Shown piece after piece: positions 59,996 through 64,000 of a stretch of 64,000 nucleotides of DNA. The DNA is from Doris montereyensis. Taxonomy: Eukaryota; Mollusca; Gastropoda; Nudibranchia; Dorididae. The stretch is taken from contig JAXRKP010000069.1 in assembly GCA_037039925.1 (NCBI GenBank), positions 133,501 through 197,500 of the forward strand, written 5' to 3'. The notes beneath the pieces are model-generated. The model was not told the DNA's origin, did not search any database, and saw nothing but the letters and a program-made list of their open reading frames with translations. How positions within the stretch are numbered: the stretch's first letter is position 1; each line of letters starts with the position of its first letter. A program made the translations under genes and the position numbers.

Positions 59996-60122
59996 CTCTG
60001 CTTTTGTACTATGTGACTGGAAAAACACAGCTTCCCTATGGGCACATTTTGGACACGGGTGATCTTCTGTGCGTGGCAAAGTTGGGTCAGCTGTAACATC
60101 TCCCACTATTTACGTCAATTCA
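59996..60122 (-). CDS. POLR2I: POLR2I-like exon 4 (contains in-frame TAA)
   Basis: After the split Asp codon: [44 protein letters not shown]. Forty-two codons after one carried base. Human has DELTQIIADV and [20 protein letters not shown]. The stop replaces Gln. Confidence 0.92.
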
Positions 60123-60334
60123 CTGGAAACAACAACAAAAAAGGCAAAGCATGGCATTGTCAATCCTGCGTTATTTCTTTTTATTTCATATCCTGAAAAC
60201 AAATCTTTTAGGCTCTTTATGAGATATACAATTGTAACCCTAGAACTACTCAATACATCGATAAGCATTAATTTTGTCACTTTCGTTGCCTGCTACTTCC
60301 TTTATGGTCCTGATTGGTAAAGGAGCTGATGTCA

Positions 60335-60440
60335 GTTGGATTTTGTTTCATTCAATTTCACCACATGCATTGATCTTAGGGTGAATTAAGAGGAACAAGC
60401 AAAATGAAAGATAAATGAAAGAAGTAGAACCTACCAGTAG
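60335..60440 (-). repeat. Unnamed repeat family R, antisense copy
   Basis: Read on the minus strand: GGGTGCTACTGGTAGGTTCT, a TTTCATT-rich middle, AATTCACCCTAAGATCAATG, GTGGTGAAATTGAATGAAAC. Confidence 0.65.
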
Positions 60441-60729
60441 CACCCGCTACCTGCCTACAATTGGACTTGAGTCTCAGATATTATTAAGCACAAGTCAGAG
60501 TAGCTTCACTTCCTTAGTTCAAGTCAAGCCCGAAACTTTCTACTTAGAGTATGTGAATAGCACTTAAGTAGCGTGACCTTGGAAAAAGAAATCAATACTC
60601 ATGTAGTAGTAGAAGACTAACCTGTAATAATATGATAGCACAATACTACTGTACAGGTGTCTGTATTGATCAGGATGTTCCATACCTAATTTTTGTATTG
60701 TATGAGAGTATATGCATGCATGTCTGTAT

Positions 60730-60863
<134 letters not shown>

Positions 60864-61039
60864 TGCACAGAACACAAAGGGACTGAACTCCCACTGGCCT
60901 ATTGTGAAAGGCATCCCCGTCCTTTCTCTCTCTCTCTCTCTTCTCAGGCATACTTCAGTCATGTCTGGTGAGTATAAAATAGTACCAACGCTTTTCCACA
61001 CTCTGCATGAAATTTCTGTAAGAGCGGTCAAATTTTGTA

Positions 61040-61205
61040 ATTTTCCAGACCGATTGCGGTAACACCGAAACGGTAGGCAACTTTGTCTATGTTAAGTATC
61101 TTTCCCAAGGAACACAATGACGGACTTTGTTTTGCTAGGATTCAAACTCAGGACTTAATGATTCCAAGTCCGGCACCCTAACCACTCAGCTGCCGATGCC
61201 ACAAG
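61040..61205 (-). repeat. SINE family A, copy 3 (antisense)
   Basis: Minus-strand reading starts GTGGCATCGGCAGCTGAGTG, has a B box GAGTTTGAATC and the body GTGTTCCTTGGGAAAGATAC, as in the copy at 15339. Confidence 0.8.
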
Positions 61206-61531
61206 TTTCATAAACAAGTGACAGAATTCAAAGTGATGGAAACAAATAAAAAAAAGCAAGATATATAGAGATTATTTTTCTCCCATCCAAACCTTGTCTG
61301 AGATGATAATTCGTACAGGATCTCTAGTTTGCATGAAAGCTTGACTTTGCTCATCATAATAAAAATGGAATCTATCCATAAACATGAGAGCCCTTTTCCA
61401 TCTGATTATTTTTCATAATTATTGATAATCTCTTATTTTTCTTTCTTGTGTTTGTGACTGAATTTATCTTTGTGCAGATGGCATGAGCATGAGGGAACAA
61501 ACAGATGTAAGCCCCCCCCCATTTCACTTAC

Positions 61532-61606
61532 TCTACTTAGGTGCATGATTTTGTTGACATAAATACACCTGTTGTCTGCCTCTTGTTGATAATCACAGTT
61601 CCGACA
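61532..61606 (-). CDS. POLR2I: POLR2I-like exon 3 (zinc ribbon 1, one base too long)
   Basis: [21 protein letters not shown], then CTAAGTAGA before GTAAGT. Family has KITHEVD. The 75 bases give phase 0, but exon 4 starts with a carried base that needs phase 2 (74 bases), so there is a +1 near 61541-61543. Confidence 0.92.
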
Positions 61607-62164
61607 CTGAAACAGGAAAAAAAAAATCATGAGTGAATTTGTTGTTTGAATAAAAAGATAGGATAAAATATATGGTTTAAAGATAAAGAGAAAAGGGCAA
61701 CAGTAAAAAAAGAAACATTCAGGGAATGATGTTAAACATTCAAGCAGATATTCAAGATATGAATAGACTGTAACAGGCAAGGCCAATGAAAGGATAAAAA
61801 AGTAGTTATATTTGATTCATTCAATTTTTACATTCGTGCCGTTTTTAAAATTTAAATCTAGCTGTACCTAACTGTTAAACCCAAATTTAGATATATCTGA
61901 ATTTAAATCCAAATCTAGCATTTTGCCAAGTTCATTTTCCTTAATGGCTTTGGCCATGATAATTGATTTCACTTTGATACTATTTTACTTTTATGGATCA
62001 AAAGGATAAAAATCAAAGTGTAAATATTTCAGCCATACCAACAATAAAATAATTTTAAAATTCTCCATCATTCACAATTTTTTCAGCATTGACTGAAGAA
62101 TGTAAAAAGAATTTTGACAAGGAAAATTCAAATTGCTCCACACTTTGTTGGAACAAAGGCTCAC

Positions 62165-62219
62165 CGCATATAAAAGAACCCGATCTTTTTTGTCTTCTTT
62201 TGGATACAGCATGTTGTTA
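62165..62219 (-). CDS. POLR2I: POLR2I-like exon 2
   Basis: NNMLYPKEDKKDRVLLYA after a carried base, acceptor TTCTTTTCAG, donor GTGAGC. Human has NNMLYPKEDKENRILLYA. The first exon was not found up to 64000. Confidence 0.93.
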
Positions 62220-62299
62220 CTGAAAAGAATAAAGAAAATAAGAAAGGTAAGAAATATACACCCAGTTTTTAGCTGGCCATATACTCACCCAGTGGAACA

Positions 62300-64000
62300 C
62301 GGGACAATACAGAAAATGCAAGACCATAGGAGGCAAAAAGAAATGTTAGAAATAATTCAAAGTTGTTTTTTTATTTAGAAAAGTCGCTCAAACTGACTAA
62401 TTGAATCATAAATCACAATGGGAAAAATAAAGAGGACAGTTATGGGCACTTGTAAGGAATACAAATCTCTTCTAAGACAAAAAGATGGTTAAAATATTAA
62501 AAGTAAGGGCAAAAATACTTTGGTGTCCTAGTAAGATAAAAGATTGATAAAAACAAAGATTAATCACCTTGCAGATATCAAATAAAACCAACAAAGCATA
62601 CAAAGTGACATAACAGGTTTTGTCTCATTGTTGAGAGCCCTAACACCAAATTGAAAAGAAACTGATCATTTGCCCATTTAAATATCACACATTAAGGACA
62701 GCAAAATATTACATTCTGAAAGCAGTTTTAATCACTTTTATAGCATAGTTTTTAAAGGCCTGTCTTTAAATTCATGGAAGGTCTGGCAAGAAAGAAGAGA
62801 CTTGATTGGCGGCTACTGAATTTTCACTTTTTCCCCTAATGCATTTTTTGGCAAATTTTTTCCTGCCACATCTAAGTTACTATGTAAATGTAAAAACTTT
62901 TGGGAAAAATTATTCGGTTGCCAAACGGCCATGTTGAATTTTGATCCGAAAATTTAAAATTTAAAATCTCCAATGAAATTTAAATATTCTTTAAACCATT
63001 AAATAAGGAGTAAGGCATATTTAATTTACAGCTGTTTTAAGGCTTAAAAAAATCAGTATTTTATTAAAAAATAACTATTGATAAATTTTGTAATATTTTG
63101 ATTTTAAAGGTACAAAAGATATGAAAATCAAAATCTGAAAAGCAGTTCCCAATAACAAATTAATCAGCTTTTACTCTAGAATACTTTCATAAAAACGTTG
63201 TATTTCATAAAGGCCTGTCTTTAAATTCATGGAAGGCTTTATATAAAAAAATACTTTCTGTAGAGAAAATATTAAAGACTTGATTAAGCTAAAATAATAC
63301 GCAAATGTAAAAATACCAGAAAAGTGTCAGACTTGATCACTATCATTTATCAAAGAAATTTACATGGAAACTTTAAGGGATGCAAAAAAGAGACTCATGA
63401 TTTCATTGGTCAGTCATTGTAATATTAAAGTTGGCCGGAACTAACGTTAACAATACACGTTATTCTAGATTAAACTGGTGAAAATAAAGGCATTCTCAAA
63501 GCCCCTCTACGAATGACCAGTGAGATAATATAGGACCTGCCGCTCGTGCCATCTCTCCAGACGATTAACGGGACATATATATGGATCTTACCGTTAGCGT
63601 AGGTATGTTACAAGCATCAAGCGGGAAACAAGTAGAAAGGAGTTTCATAGTTGCGACTCAGCCATTTAAATATCTATCATCATCCCTGACACACAGACAT
63701 CTCCCCTCTCCACCATTCCCCCATCTGAGCCAAGCATAGTAGTTGATAGATGATAAAGTAATGGCAGGATCCCGACTATGGAGCTCCTGCCAACAAATAT
63801 ATGGGACCCAACAATAAACAAAAGGCTTACCCTCAAATCAGGGTCTAGAGATAAAATGGAAAATATATAAATATCTTTTTACTTAGTGAGCAGAAGAAAT
63901 GACATAAATATAGATATCATCCAGAACTAGGGTCACTCCTTAAGAACCGATGTCCCATTTGACCTGGAATATATTGAATGTGTAACTCAAGAAGCGGCCA
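62300..64000. other. Probable POLR2I-like first intron, with a direct repeat
   Basis: A 27-base direct repeat AAAGGCCTGTCTTTAAATTC... occurs at 62754-62780 and 63209-63235. No exon recognised; the missing POLR2I exon 1 is probably further right. Confidence 0.5.

Overview
This is eukaryotic, intron-rich, AT-rich animal DNA. Long introns with GT/AG borders, abundant (CT)n, (TA)n and (AGT)n microsatellites, several families of non-LTR retrotransposon debris and tRNA-derived SINEs point to an invertebrate bilaterian. A marine or gastropod mollusc is my guess, from the style of the repeats and the recurring AGATCTAGA words, but I cannot prove the species. Nothing bacterial or phage-like is present.

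Three protein-coding loci can be recognised. (1) ENOPH1-like enolase-phosphatase E1, minus strand: only the first coding exon (5284-5391) is seen and the rest should lie left of the window. (2) A ribosome-binding protein 1 / kinectin (RRBP1/KTN1) family gene, plus strand, spans 17330-50649 in about 24 core exons plus several small cassette-like exons. It encodes an N-terminal ER membrane anchor, a basic lysine-rich segment and a long coiled coil ending in NGTSV. It is the main content of the window. (3) A POLR2I (RNA polymerase II subunit RPB9) homologue, minus strand, has exons 2-5 at 62219-58611, convergent with RRBP1; its first exon is probably beyond position 64000. Two recognisable lesions (a frameshift and an in-frame TAA) make this copy look disabled or mis-sequenced.

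Layout: 1-2780 a broken RTE-like LINE with a second retroelement tail nested in it; 2.9-5.3 kb a SINE and ENOPH1 intron; 5.4-17.3 kb a gene desert filled with triplet arrays, long CT/GA/TA microsatellites, an antisense RTE-like LINE (12.56-10.75 kb), three CR1/L2-like 3' fragments, a GC-rich unexplained block (9.17-9.66 kb) and a SINE; 17.3-50.6 kb RRBP1 with its introns, which carry a CR1 tail, a probable MITE with TTAA ends, a SINE copy and an unnamed repeat family; 50.65-58.6 kb 3' flank with repeats and an antisense LINE 3' fragment; 58.6-64 kb the POLR2I locus with a perfect-TIR MITE and a SINE in its introns.

The most useful findings are: single-event reading-frame breaks in RRBP1 exons that restore splice phase when allowed for; the damaged POLR2I copy; a tandem duplication of a two-exon coiled-coil module in RRBP1; a cluster of tiny phase-0 exons near the RRBP1 3' end; two small inverted-repeat transposons (TTAA and TA target sites); and an apparently unnamed ~120-bp dispersed repeat with at least five copies. 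I did not find an operon-like or defence-like system.
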